Positions 1 through 10,440 of a stretch of DNA of 64,000 nucleotides are shown piece by piece. Source of the stretch: Plantago elongata (lineage: Eukaryota; Streptophyta; Magnoliopsida; Lamiales; Plantaginaceae); assembly GCA_036897095.1 (NCBI GenBank), contig JAYMSP010000119.1, positions 1-64,000 of the forward strand, in the 5' to 3' direction. The notes under the pieces were generated by a model. That model was not told the origin of the DNA and did not search any database. It saw nothing but the letters and a program-made list of their open reading frames with translations. Position numbers and translations under genes: made by a program. Position 1 is the first letter of the stretch; each line of letters begins with the position of its first letter.

Positions 1-416
1 TTCAAACTAACTACATACACAAACAATTCAAAATCACAAAAATCCCCAAATTTGAATAGTAAGGGTTTTGCTAATTACATACCTCGATTACAAATTAAAA
101 GATGGAGGTGGCGAGACTGGTGAGTCGGAGAGGCGGCGAGGTGGTGACCGGCGACAGACGGGGGCAGAAAGAGGAGGAGGAAACCGGAGAAAAGAAGGAA
201 GTAGGAGAAGAAACGGGGAAATGGGCTGTTCTGCCCATCTCCCCGATAATAACAAAGACTTGGCGACGGATACTTTATCCGTCGCTAAATCTAGCGACAA
301 ATAATCTTATTCGTCGCTAAAGTAATTTTTAATTTTTTTAAAATCCGTCTAATAACCTAGCGACGAATATTTTCCGTCGCAAAATACCGTTGCCATTTAG
401 CTGTTTTCTTGTAGTG
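1..416. mobile_element. CACTA (En/Spm-type) transposon, one end
   Basis: The right boundary is the reverse complement of CACTACAAGAAAACAGC, ending at 416, the standard terminal motif of plant CACTA elements. Inside it lie several inverted copies of a GCGACGGA/TCCGTCGC-type subterminal motif (about 255-380), which are transposase binding repeats in this superfamily. A purine-rich tract fills 100-220. The other end and any transposase lie outside the window. The expected target duplication is 3 bp, which cannot be tested here. Short frames inside the purine tract look like composition artefacts. Confidence 0.8.
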
Positions 417-3400
417 ATATGCCTGTGGACATATATATATATTAACAGCCATCAATCGTTGTATCATTTTTGGTGGTTTATTAAAATTCAAGATATGCGA
501 ATCTTTGATGGTAAGGTATTCAACCTTTTAAGATTCCATCGTTTCCATCTGCTTATGGATGAAATGTTCTAGTTTTGCTTAGTTAGCCAAAGAAGAAGTG
601 TCCACCTATTTGATCTATACAAGTGCATCATGATCACACCACAAGAGGTGTTTGAAAAAATAAAAAGTTTCAAACTTTGTTATAAAGATCATGGTCAAAT
701 TACAAAAAATGATTCTTCTCATTCTATGTGAATGTGAATGTTTTGCTTGTTATACATGCATCAAACACAAAAAACAAGCATGAAATAGAACTCATCAAGC
801 TCAAGTTGAGAGAAAATATGCAATTTGATGTGACAAATTAGGTCATACAGTTATAACTTAACCGTTTATGTGAAACTTGAAGTTTCTATATGATTATGTG
901 TTTAAAACTATCTCGTGCTGATAACGTGTTGATAGAAAAAGAAAGAAGAAGATGAAGAGAGTAGAGAGGGCAATGAAGAGAACGGAGAGTATTCCTCTTT
1001 TGTGTTGTGTTGTGTACAATGAAAGTACAAATAAGGGGTATTTATACAAGAGTAAATGTAGATCAAGGGTCTAGGAGTATATTAAGAGACATCCACTACT
1101 CCACTAACCATTAATACTATTAAACTCCTTAATTATTCATAACAATATAATTATTTTCATTTCTTAAATTATATCTTGTGACTTGATATTATAATATGTC
1201 AAATATTAGAAGTATAAAAGTTAAATGTTCATTAAAAAGGGTGTGATATGAAAAATGACCTATTTTTCATTAATGAGTTGATAATGATACAGAATTAAAA
1301 TGGGTGGTCTGAATTTCATTGGAATGGAATTAATTAGACCGGTTAATATCAATTCAGAAAGGTCCAGTTTATGGGCTAAGTAGAAAATGATGGATAGATG
1401 AACAGATGAAGGTCCTTTTAAGTAACTTTAGGTGGGGTACAGTTAGGTATCACAAACAGCATTACAAAAGAATAGAGGGTACAATTTACATTAATTTAAT
1501 TTATGTAGATTTTATAGTATACATTTTGGTAAGAGATCATTTACAATTCAACTCATTTTAGTTCTATTTTTGTGTAAAATACCATAAAAACTTCAATTTG
1601 AATTTAAATAATTTAATTACAATTTTATATCAAACAAATCATAAGATTTTATTTATAATGTTTTCAGATTTATTTTGATCGTGTTATGAATAAAAATGGT
1701 CCAAATTAAGTTCACAGCAATAACTATAATATAATATAATTGAGGTCAAGTCATCTACATTTACTTCAATTTAGCTATTCAAGCGTATTGCGGTGGGGGA
1801 GACACATAATATACGGAGTGCATTTCCTGAAACTTAATTCACACGGTATAATCTGGCCGGCCAATTTCACATTCACATTCAGGGATGGGCATTATCTGTT
1901 CCAATGTTGTGCTACCCTAATTCAACAAACATTTTTGTAACATATAACTATGAGTTTTGGACTTCCCGATTATTATTCGAATTATGTTATCTGTACTAAC
2001 TAAAATATATATTACACAATTATATATACTTATCTTCCAACTTTTTAATATTTCAAACATTCTAATGAGCGATTGGACAATAACTAAAGTTATGTGTAAG
2101 GGTCTAAGCACACTTTAATTCACTTTGATCATAATTATTAGTATTTGGCAAGAGATTAATGTTGAATTGAGTTTTAGTACGATCGAAACACAACTAAATG
2201 CAACCCCCTTATCCACATCAACACTTCCAACCCTACAATCACCCTATCAAATAAACTTTTATTAAATTTAACCAGTTAATTAATTCTAACCACCTTAAAT
2301 TAATAGTTATACAATCAAACAATCAAATTTATTTTATTAAATATCGATAACCATTACATCTTACTTATACTATTTGTTCATCTCCCAGACAACTTACGCA
2401 ACAAATCTAAGAAAAACCCATATAATTTTTATCTGTATATCAAACATAAATTTTCAAACTGAACTAAAATTAGTTATTGTTCATCAGTCGATTACGAGTG
2501 TTTCCGACTGTCCGTACATTTGCATTTTCCAAAAACTCCTTGTGTCTTCATCACCATAGTGGAAGTGCAGGTACATGAAATAGTCAATTGAGTTGTTCAA
2601 AATTAATGCCCTTTATTTTAAAACTGGTTAATCCATCTAGATGTTGTTGCTTTTCAGGATCATTAGTGGCATAATTTTAATATATAGGTGTTGGACAACC
2701 TTATTAGTATATACTTAAATCATCATTTCAAAGGGTATTAAAGTTACTTTTATCAGCTGACATTCATGACCATCCTCTTCCATCTAATTTGTTAAATTAA
2801 TTTTCAAACTATAGATTTCTCTTGAGAATTAGAGATCATGCATTGTACACGAAAACAGAATATTTAAAATTAAACAAATTATAAAAAAGTAAAGAAAAAA
2901 ATAAAAAGAAAAGGTTCTACACTTGACATCAGCTAAGCTACTGCCAAGCCTTGAACCGCGCCATGCCACCCATTGAATATTGATCTAATTGCATTTTAAA
3001 TACATTTGCAATTGATTTCCAGTAATTATTTACTAGGTTGGTCCTAAAGTTTAAAAAATGGAATAAAAACACATTAATTAAGTTATCTCATTTTGAGTTT
3101 AAGTTGGTTTATAGAGGTGATTGTTTTTGGGAAAATACATGTAAAGAAAAGGACATTCGGTTCCACTAGATCTGGTAATCTATCCTCAAGTATGCATAAA
3201 AGAAATCCTGCAAGATGGGCTGGCAAGGCTAAAGAAAGCAAGTGACAAAGAAATGAAATAAACAGGTAAGGTAAGCAAGCATCCAATAAGTAGAATTTAC
3301 TTATAAACTTTACCAAACCTTTCATTACATAATCAAATCTTTAATCATTTCGGCACTTGATTGATCTATATGTATGTATTTTGTTTTGTCTCACCTGGAA

Positions 3401-3570
3401 AGACCAAAAGCGAGTCAATTTAGTCAAATGTGTACCGCAGAAAAGGTCTAACCACAATACTTCTCCTTCAGTTTTACTCACCACCACCACCATTCTTAAA
3501 TCTTCTTTCTCAATCATTCATCACAAATCTAAGCTCATCATTCCCGCAAAACCAAACCCAACTCAACTCC
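417..3570. other. Intergenic, AT-rich; no gene seen apart from a small LTR remnant
   Basis: I see no conserved protein, RNA gene or long open frame here. An LTR-like remnant lies at 927-1144. The last few hundred bases are pyrimidine-rich and probably contain the promoter and leader of the kinase gene that follows. Confidence 0.6.
927..1144 (-). mobile_element. Short LTR remnant, probably copia-type (fossil)
   Basis: A 218-bp segment is bounded by TGTTGATAG and TTCATAACA, so it has the TG...CA ends and short inverted termini of an LTR. Read on the minus strand it has a TATAAATA box near 1055. The bases next to 927 (TATCAGCACGAG on the minus strand) resemble a degenerate tRNA-iMet primer-binding site. 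No second LTR or coding domain is visible. It is a broken relic, and the family call is tentative. Confidence 0.4.
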
Positions 3571-3602
3571 TGTTCCGTTCTGTTCTGTTCTGTTCTGTTC
3601 TT
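3571..3602. repeat. TGTTC pentanucleotide microsatellite
   Basis: About six TGTTC units lie in a pyrimidine-rich stretch some 400 bp before the kinase start codon. They are probably in or next to the transcribed leader. Confidence 0.8.
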
Positions 3603-4004
3603 GATAATTTGAGATTGTCCGTGTGTGTTTCTTTGCTAACTTTTTAACCCAGAAAATTACAGCAAATTTCACCCTTTTCGTCTACTTATTAACTTTGGAG
3701 ATAAACACAGAGAGAGGGATGGGAGCTATTATGGTTGGCGGCTGACGCCTAACTTTATGAGAGAGACAAATTGAATTTACTCCACTACAGTAGTATTCGG
3801 TGTTAGTCAGATCTGAGCCGGTCATACAAACTTCTCTTTCCTGACAGTGAAACACTCCATTTTCCAAATCTGCAGCTGAATTTGAGCAGCTTTGTCTTGC
3901 GTGTATTCTGAAAAATTATTCAATCTTTTTGGTCTTCTCTTTTGGGTTTTAAGGCTTGTTTGATTCAGCTAGTACGAAGCTCTTACTTTCTTACTTGGGT
4001 TTTG

Positions 4005-6599
4005 ATGGGGATTTGTCTTAGCATCCGGATAAAGTCTGATACCTCTTTTCGGACAGATACAGGTAATATTAATTTTGCTGTCTTTTGTTTTCCTCATGAT
4101 TCTCATTAATTTTGTTACTGTTCATTAATTAGTGTGATTGGGAATCTGAAGATTAAACTGAAGCTCATAATTTGATTCGTTTGTTTGTCTGAAATTCGCT
4201 TTTTATTAATTACTACACTTGTGAGTTGTGAAATGGATACTTGCTTGACTATAATGGGTAATTTGTAATAGGTGTGATTTCTTCGAGAGATGGGCTTGGG
4301 TTGAGTGGTTCAAGCAGTAAAAGGTCATCTGGATCCGTACCCCCAACCCCTAGAACTGAAGGGGAGATATTGCAGTCCTCGAATTTGAAAAGTTTCACAT
4401 TTTCTGATCTTAGGGCTGCAACTAGGAACTTTCGTCCAGACAGTGTGTTAGGCGAAGGAGGTTTCGGTTCTGTTTTCAAAGGATGGATCGATGAGAGTTC
4501 ACTGGTGGCGTCAAGGCCGGGTTTGGGTATGGTGATAGCCGTAAAGAGGTTAAATCAAGATGGATGGCAGGGGCACAAGGAATGGTTGGTATGTAAATTT
4601 ATCCCTTTGGACATCGTAAAATGCCTACATAGACTAGGTTTTTGCTGTTGTTTTCAAAATTTACAGATGGGTATAGGCTTGTTATTCGGAGGAAAATTGG
4701 ATATCCTTCATGAGTGTGGAAATTACTTAATTGAATTACTGATCTTCACAATGAATCCTAAAGCTTTGATACTATTGTATAGTATAGTAGTTTCGAAATT
4801 TGCACATTTCACTCGGGCTTTGAAGTTTAATTATCAATAAGGTTACATACATGAGATTTGCATTAGTACTTGGCAATACTGGTGGTCTATTTCAGACGGT
4901 TGGAAATTATATATGATATCAGAGGCATGGTATGTCATATATAAGTGATTGCAAATGGGTTTTAAGAGCATATACAGCTTCTTCTGTTGAATGCATGAAC
5001 ATCCTATAGATTTGTTTATGTGTTTTTTCCGTAAACTCTCAGGCAGAGATCAACTACTTGGGCCAGCTGCGTCATCCAAACCTTGTCAAGTTGATAGGTT
5101 ACTGCTTAGAGGATGATCACAGACTTCTAGTGTACGAGTTCATGCCAAAGGGTAGCATGGAGAACCATCTTTTCAGGAGTGAGTTCATCCTAATTTCGTG
5201 ACCTGATAAACTTAAGTTATTCTTTGGACTGTGTCTTGAAGTGCATAGTGCTGGGAATTTGAAATATTTGTAATCATCTACTAACGAGTGATTCTATTTC
5301 TATGAACCAGGAGGTTCTTACTTCCAGCCTCTTTCATGGAGCTTAAGAATGAAAATTGCTCTTGGGGCTGCTAAGGGGCTTGCTTTCCTTCATAATGCTG
5401 AAACCAAAGTTATATATCGGGACTTCAAGACCTCTAATATCTTGCTCGATTCAGTATGTAACTTTATAAGCTTCTTCTATCTTTAAATTTCATCCTTTCA
5501 TGAAATTGATTAGCGGTTTGATGGTATTTGTTTTTTCTAATTCACAGAGTTACAATGCGAAGCTCTCTGATTTTGGTTTGGCGAGGGATGGGCCAACTGG
5601 TGACAAGAGTCATGTTTCTACCAGGGTAATGGGTACTTACGGGTATGCTGCTCCGGAGTACTTATCAACAGGTAAACCAACAAATAATTCCTCATGAAAT
5701 CTATTTAGCTTTGGTATTAGATGTGCATGCATTATCACTCAGTTCACACAAGTTAATCTGTTACATTTTTCACCTAGTAACTCTTGGGATCAATTAGAAT
5801 GCAAGACTTTTAATGTCATTTGTGTGGCAGACTAGCACCTTAAAGACTCTCAAATCCTTGAGATTCAGAATTAGGATATTCTTACTTGAATACTTGAAGA
5901 ATATGTGCTTGGGATTTAAACCATGAAGTGATATGTTGAAGCTGCATGAGAATTATATTTTAAAATCTTGATGAAAGTAATATTTCTGAATTGTTGATGT
6001 AGAGATTAAATTAGCAGTGGGTTGATATGGCGGTAGCTTTAAAGAATATGCATGGTTGGGGCAAAACGTGTATTAGCTCCTTATGTGGCTTTCTGAAGGG
6101 CAGCACCAATGTATACTTCTACTCAAGTCACTTGATGGCACACCATTTATTAATCCTGTTATCTTGTTCAGGTCACTTAACTGCGAAGAGTGATGTGTAC
6201 AGCTTTGGCGTGGTACTCCTGGAGATCTTATCGGGTAAGAAAGCAATAGACAAAAACCGTCCAACAGGCCAGCAGAATCTGGTCGAATGGGCCAAACCCT
6301 ACCTGACCAACAAGCGTAGAGTTTTCCGTATCCTGGATACCCGCCTTGAAGGCCAGTACACTATGAACCGAGCTGTCAAGGCAGCCAACCTCGCTCAACA
6401 ATGCCTCTGCATGGATGCTCGATCAAGGCCCAATATGAACGAGGTGGTTTCAGCTTTAGAACAGCTCCAGGATTCAAAAGACACGTTGAAAAACGGTCAA
6501 AAGGATCACAAGCAAAACCGGCTTAGAAAACCTAATGATGGAAAAGAGCATAGACCAACAGCTTATCCCAGACCGTCAGCATCGCCTCTCCACGCCTGA
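4005..6599 (+). CDS. Receptor-like cytoplasmic kinase, RLCK-VII (APK1/NAK/PBL group)
   Basis: Six exons: 4005-4062, 4272-4588, 5043-5178, 5311-5453, 5548-5671 and 6172-6599 (401 aa). All introns are GT-AG and phases agree. The start gives MGICLS, the N-myristoylation and palmitoylation signal that places this family at the plasma membrane. Kinase motifs in order: glycine loop [15 protein letters not shown]-like [18 protein letters not shown] in place of HRDxKxxN (normal in this subfamily), DFG in [25 protein letters not shown] activation segment, and [11 protein letters not shown]. The C-terminal tail ends [11 protein letters not shown], close to the APK1/NAK tail. It phosphorylates Ser/Thr. 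Relatives act downstream of pattern-recognition receptors and in growth signalling. Length and intron positions fit APK1B/NAK, but which Arabidopsis paralogue is orthologous cannot be decided here. The kinase core looks intact. Confidence 0.95.
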
Positions 6600-7487
6600 C
6601 ACTTCAATGCGTTGTAGTGAAGTTTGTACTCTGACTGCATGACAGAATGGTCTGTATGTTGTAACTATGTTTCTGAAGTTTGTATAGCTTGATTTTGCTT
6701 TCCATATCCGGTAATGAATGCTATTGTAAGTTGTAACGTTTAGAGTCGAGAGCTGTTTGTTACTGGTGATTTTCATGATGTCCGGAAATCAGCTCATCAG
6801 CTGGAGTATTACACTAATACTCCATATAAGAAGTACTAGTTTGCTTTGCAGACTAGTTTCATCAAGATTCAAGATAAGATGCGGTTGCATTTCTTCATTT
6901 TCTTGTTGCTATGTGTACCATTCCATTGTAATGACAATTCAGAAGATAAGGTGCCTGATATGTCCAAATTTGAGATCATACAAAAGCAACTTAGACCAAT
7001 TCAAACGTTTTCAGATGCTTCTATGCCTTTTTGACGAGTAATGTGACGTACAAAGAATGGTACAAGTGACCCTACAAAAGGGTTGTTGAGCTGTCTTACA
7101 TTTTGGGGGCCATTTTGATTTATCCTGGTATCTTATGGTATTGAAATTGCATGATTTGATAGGTCTTACCTGTTTTTCTTAATTCCTATACGCAACAAAA
7201 CTATTGTTTGGTCAAGATCATATTCTAATACTTGCATATATTATTCTACATCATGTTCAACTTTGGTTTTGATTGGGTTCAGTAAGTACAACGATTATAC
7301 TTTGGCCACAAATATGTGTCATTCCAAATAGGCGGATACCATATTATGCATCAATGTATTCGGGTTGAGAATAAGGGAGACACCCTTACGAAATTTCAAA
7401 TTCACATATTCCACTCTTGAGCTTAAGTAGAATTTGATCAGAATATGTCACGTACATTTAAATAACGAACTCAAAGTTAACAATCAA

Positions 7488-7560
7488 GCCGTCTTAGCTC
7501 AGCTGGTAGAGCGCGTGGCTTTTAACCACGTGGTCGTGGGTTCGATTCCCACAGACGGCG
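7488..7560 (+). tRNA. tRNA-Lys (anticodon UUU)
   Basis: A full cloverleaf of 73 nt, without intron. The acceptor stem GCCGTCT pairs with AGACGGC, followed by discriminator G. The D arm is GCTC/GAGC. The anticodon stem CGTGG/CCACG holds loop CTTTTAA, giving anticodon TTT. The T arm is GTGGG-TTCGATT-CCCAC. The internal Pol III A box (about 7495-7506) and B box GGTTCGATTCC (about 7539-7549) are intact. CCA is not encoded, as expected for a nuclear gene. Confidence 0.96.
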
Positions 7561-7565
7561 TTTTT
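7561..7565 (+). terminator. Pol III terminator of tRNA-Lys
   Basis: A run of five T residues directly follows the discriminator base of the tRNA gene, the usual RNA polymerase III stop signal. Confidence 0.8.
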
Positions 7566-9216
7566 CCAAATTTATTCACTTATTTTTTCATGCACGATAA
7601 TGGGCTGATGAGCATTGGGCGGCCCCAGTATCAGACATGATTTAAAATGGGCTAGGCGCTAGGCCCATTTTAGAAGTGGACTGAGACTGACTATTTGCGC
7701 TGCTATTTGTCTGACATCCAAAGGGTGTGTCACGTGGCCATGTTTATTCATCAGACATACAGCCTCTCTGTATGTGATTGAATTTAAAACTAAATTACAC
7801 GAGAACCAAAACATTATTATTTTTTTTATTACTAATAAAAAATAATTATTTTCATTAATTTATCTACATTCCATATTAACATGGTGCCATAATTTCATAA
7901 CCTATGTTTTGTATATTTTGATTCAGTGTCCCCCTGAAGTTAAGGATCTATCTCAATTAGCTGGTAGACACGGATCATACCGTCATATTAATAAGTTGTA
8001 CATGTAAGATGATCATTTGATTGTATATAAAACTCTTCTGTTAAAGAAAGAAAAATTTATATGCAAGTTGTGATTTGTTCACTAAATAATAATAATCGAT
8101 AAAGTATACTAATAAATACTTCATTATAAGCTCAGACATAGAAAATGCAACATGGAGCTTGATTCAAATAATTGAGCTTTAGTGTGTTCTTATCACGGGA
8201 TTGTATTAGCATGCAAACTACTCAATTCAAGATGAATTGTAATAATTTGTGACGAGCTCTAACTCAGAAGCATAAATAATCACATATTCACCTCGCTTGT
8301 GGTTTGAACTCCTTTAATCAATTAAGCTATCCTCCATAATATTGTTTTTTAAAAGAAATCAAAATAACCAACTCATCAAGATTCAATACGTTAGCCAAAT
8401 AAATTCTACTAGAAAATAACTAGTTATATCAAATTGAGAATATATTGGCTTAACCAACATATCAAGATTCAATAACATGACCAATTAAATTTTAGAATAT
8501 CACCATTTTTTTATATCAAAATTGGAATTTTTGGCTTGTAACGATTAATTATAAATTTAGACGAGTGAAAAATAATTAAGGGGTTGATTGTTATACGATT
8601 ATAATTGGTTCATTTGGCTCGATGAACTTAGTTTAAAATACACTTTAAATACTTACATTTCAATTTCATTCCAAACACAATTTTACTAAAATTTATTTAA
8701 ATGTTCATTCAAATTTTATACCAATCGATCATTAATTAATTATTTGATCTGTGATGAGATTTTTGTACTACTCGTACCGGATGAAAAATTCCAAGTCAAC
8801 ATTTTCAGGCACCATGCAAGTGCAAGTTTACAATGATGAGTCTTGCACATGGAATGGCAATCAACTTTTTTGGCAACATATAACCTCGGAGATCCTTTCC
8901 TTCAGAAACTGGATCTAGAATGTCCAATCAAATCAACCTTTCATTTTAAACTCCAAAAATTATACTTCAGTCTCCAAATAATTTTACAATCAAGGTCGGA
9001 CGGATAATTTAAATTTATTTGTAATATGAAAAACAATTAATATTAATTAAATTGAAATTAATAAGTTTAATTTCAGATAAAAATAACATGAGACTTAAAT
9101 ACCATTTGTACTATTCTGCTAATCTTGTGTTTATATGATCTGTTAATATTGTGACGGTTGTCAGATAAATTACGTCCTCTAACATGATAAAAAGTAAATT
9201 TCTCAAGTTTGTTCCG
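7566..9216. other. Intergenic, AT-rich; one weak tandem pair
   Basis: No gene is recognised. Two diverged units of about 85 bp (near 8369-8455 and 8456-8540) both contain ATCAAGATTCAATA and end in a TTGGCTT-like motif, so they are probably an old local duplication. The rest is low-complexity AT-rich sequence. Confidence 0.5.
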
Positions 9217-9224
9217 GGTGGAGA

Positions 9225-10027
9225 CAGGCACGGACACAAGTGTAGGGGAGGCACCGCACCCGCTCCCCCTCGATTTTGGCCATGAAATACTTATTATACC
9301 CCTTCTAAAAATTATGAAAGAATATTGATATATTTAGCAAGAATAAATTATGAAATAAATTGGTACATTTCAGCTAGTACACCTATTTTCCATAAAGTCT
9401 TCCCTGCCAAATGATCACAAGTTCGATTCTCAGTAGTGCTAAAATTTCCAACCATTTTGTTTATATTGTTTCTACCATTTACTTGATATTTTTCATTGTT
9501 TCTTTATGATTCAGTAACATTTTTTATTATTTTCTTTTTTTTAATGTTCTTTTAGTTTACATTTCACAATCATATTTTATAAATACTTAGTAGTGCTAGA
9601 TTTGCCTGTTTATATTATTTTCTACGATTTACTTGACATTTTTTTATTGTTTCTTTATGATTCAATAACATTTTTTATTATTTTTCTCTTTTTTAATGTT
9701 CTTTTAGTTTACATTTCACAATCATATTTTATAAATACTTAGTTTTATTTCATTTAAGTCTCTTTAATTCTTTATTTTTTCTATTCAATGGTAAATTCAT
9801 TTACTTAATATACTTAAAAAAAATTATTCAATCTAAACAAAGCTATATTATATCTAATTCCTCCCGCTTATGAGCACATAATTTGAAAATTATAGTCTAA
9901 ACATTATTCTTTACTATTTGAGTTTTAAAAACGTAATTTTCATTAGTCATTAATAATGAATTTTTTTAATTAAATTTATAGTAAAAAAATTCGCTACCCA
10001 TGACATATATTTCTGCGTCCGTCTCTG
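9225..10027. mobile_element. Non-autonomous hAT transposon with exact 8-bp target duplication
   Basis: The element begins CAGGCACGGAC and ends in the reverse complement of CAGAGACGGAC, an imperfect terminal inverted repeat with the CAG start common in hAT elements. It is flanked by exact copies of GGTGGAGA at 9217-9224 and 10028-10035, matching the 8-bp target duplication of hAT transposases. The 803-bp interior has no transposase frame. It holds a tandem duplication (9432-9742) and a tRNA-like phrase AAGTTCGATTCTCAG near 9419. It is a dead or dependent copy. Confidence 0.8.
9432..9742. repeat. Tandem duplication, about 156 bp x 2, inside the hAT element
   Basis: Unit 1 (9432-9588) and unit 2 (9589-9742) both run from AGTAGTGCTA to ATAAATACTTAG. 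They differ mainly near the start of the unit and in T-run lengths. The high similarity suggests the duplication is much younger than the element's diverged ends. Confidence 0.8.
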
Positions 10028-10035
10028 GGTGGAGA

Positions 10036-10440
10036 GCCATCTAAAATGCAGAAACTGAAGCAAATTTTGCTTAGACAAAAGTAACTGGTTGTAGTATAAT
10101 ATAATGATAAAGTTACATGATGAGATATATTATAATAAGAAGAAGCTGCGGGCTACATTTTAGTAACACTTGTTTTTAATCCTGCAGCCGCTTCAGCCTT
10201 CAATCTCTAGATCTTAATCCACCAATAAAACACCAAACTCAAAAACTTAAAACACACAAGGACCCTTAATGCGAATTTCTACTCTAATCTAGGGAGTAAT
10301 ATGGAAATTGTCAATTAATCCAGCCCCGAATCTACTTCAAATGCTTTTCCCGGGAAAAATGAGAAAAGCTGAAGGCGGGAACTTAATGCTGGTTTGAGTC
10401 AATAGTACCTTTTGAGGTCTAAAATTCCTTATTATTGTAA
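10036..10440. other. Downstream flank of the expansin gene
   Basis: No gene is visible. The part nearest 10440 should contain the 3' untranslated region of the minus-strand expansin, followed by AT-rich spacer up to the hAT element. Confidence 0.5.

Noticed and set aside
68-320. Three overlapping open frames at the left edge
   Set aside because: They lie in the purine-rich part of a CACTA end, are Arg/Gly/Glu-rich on one strand and Pro/Ser-rich on the other, and match no protein I know.
4272-4272. Kinase start within exon 2 instead of 4005
   Set aside because: The upstream exon supplies an ATG in phase with the family's myristoylation motif MGICLS; exon 2 has no ATG at its head.
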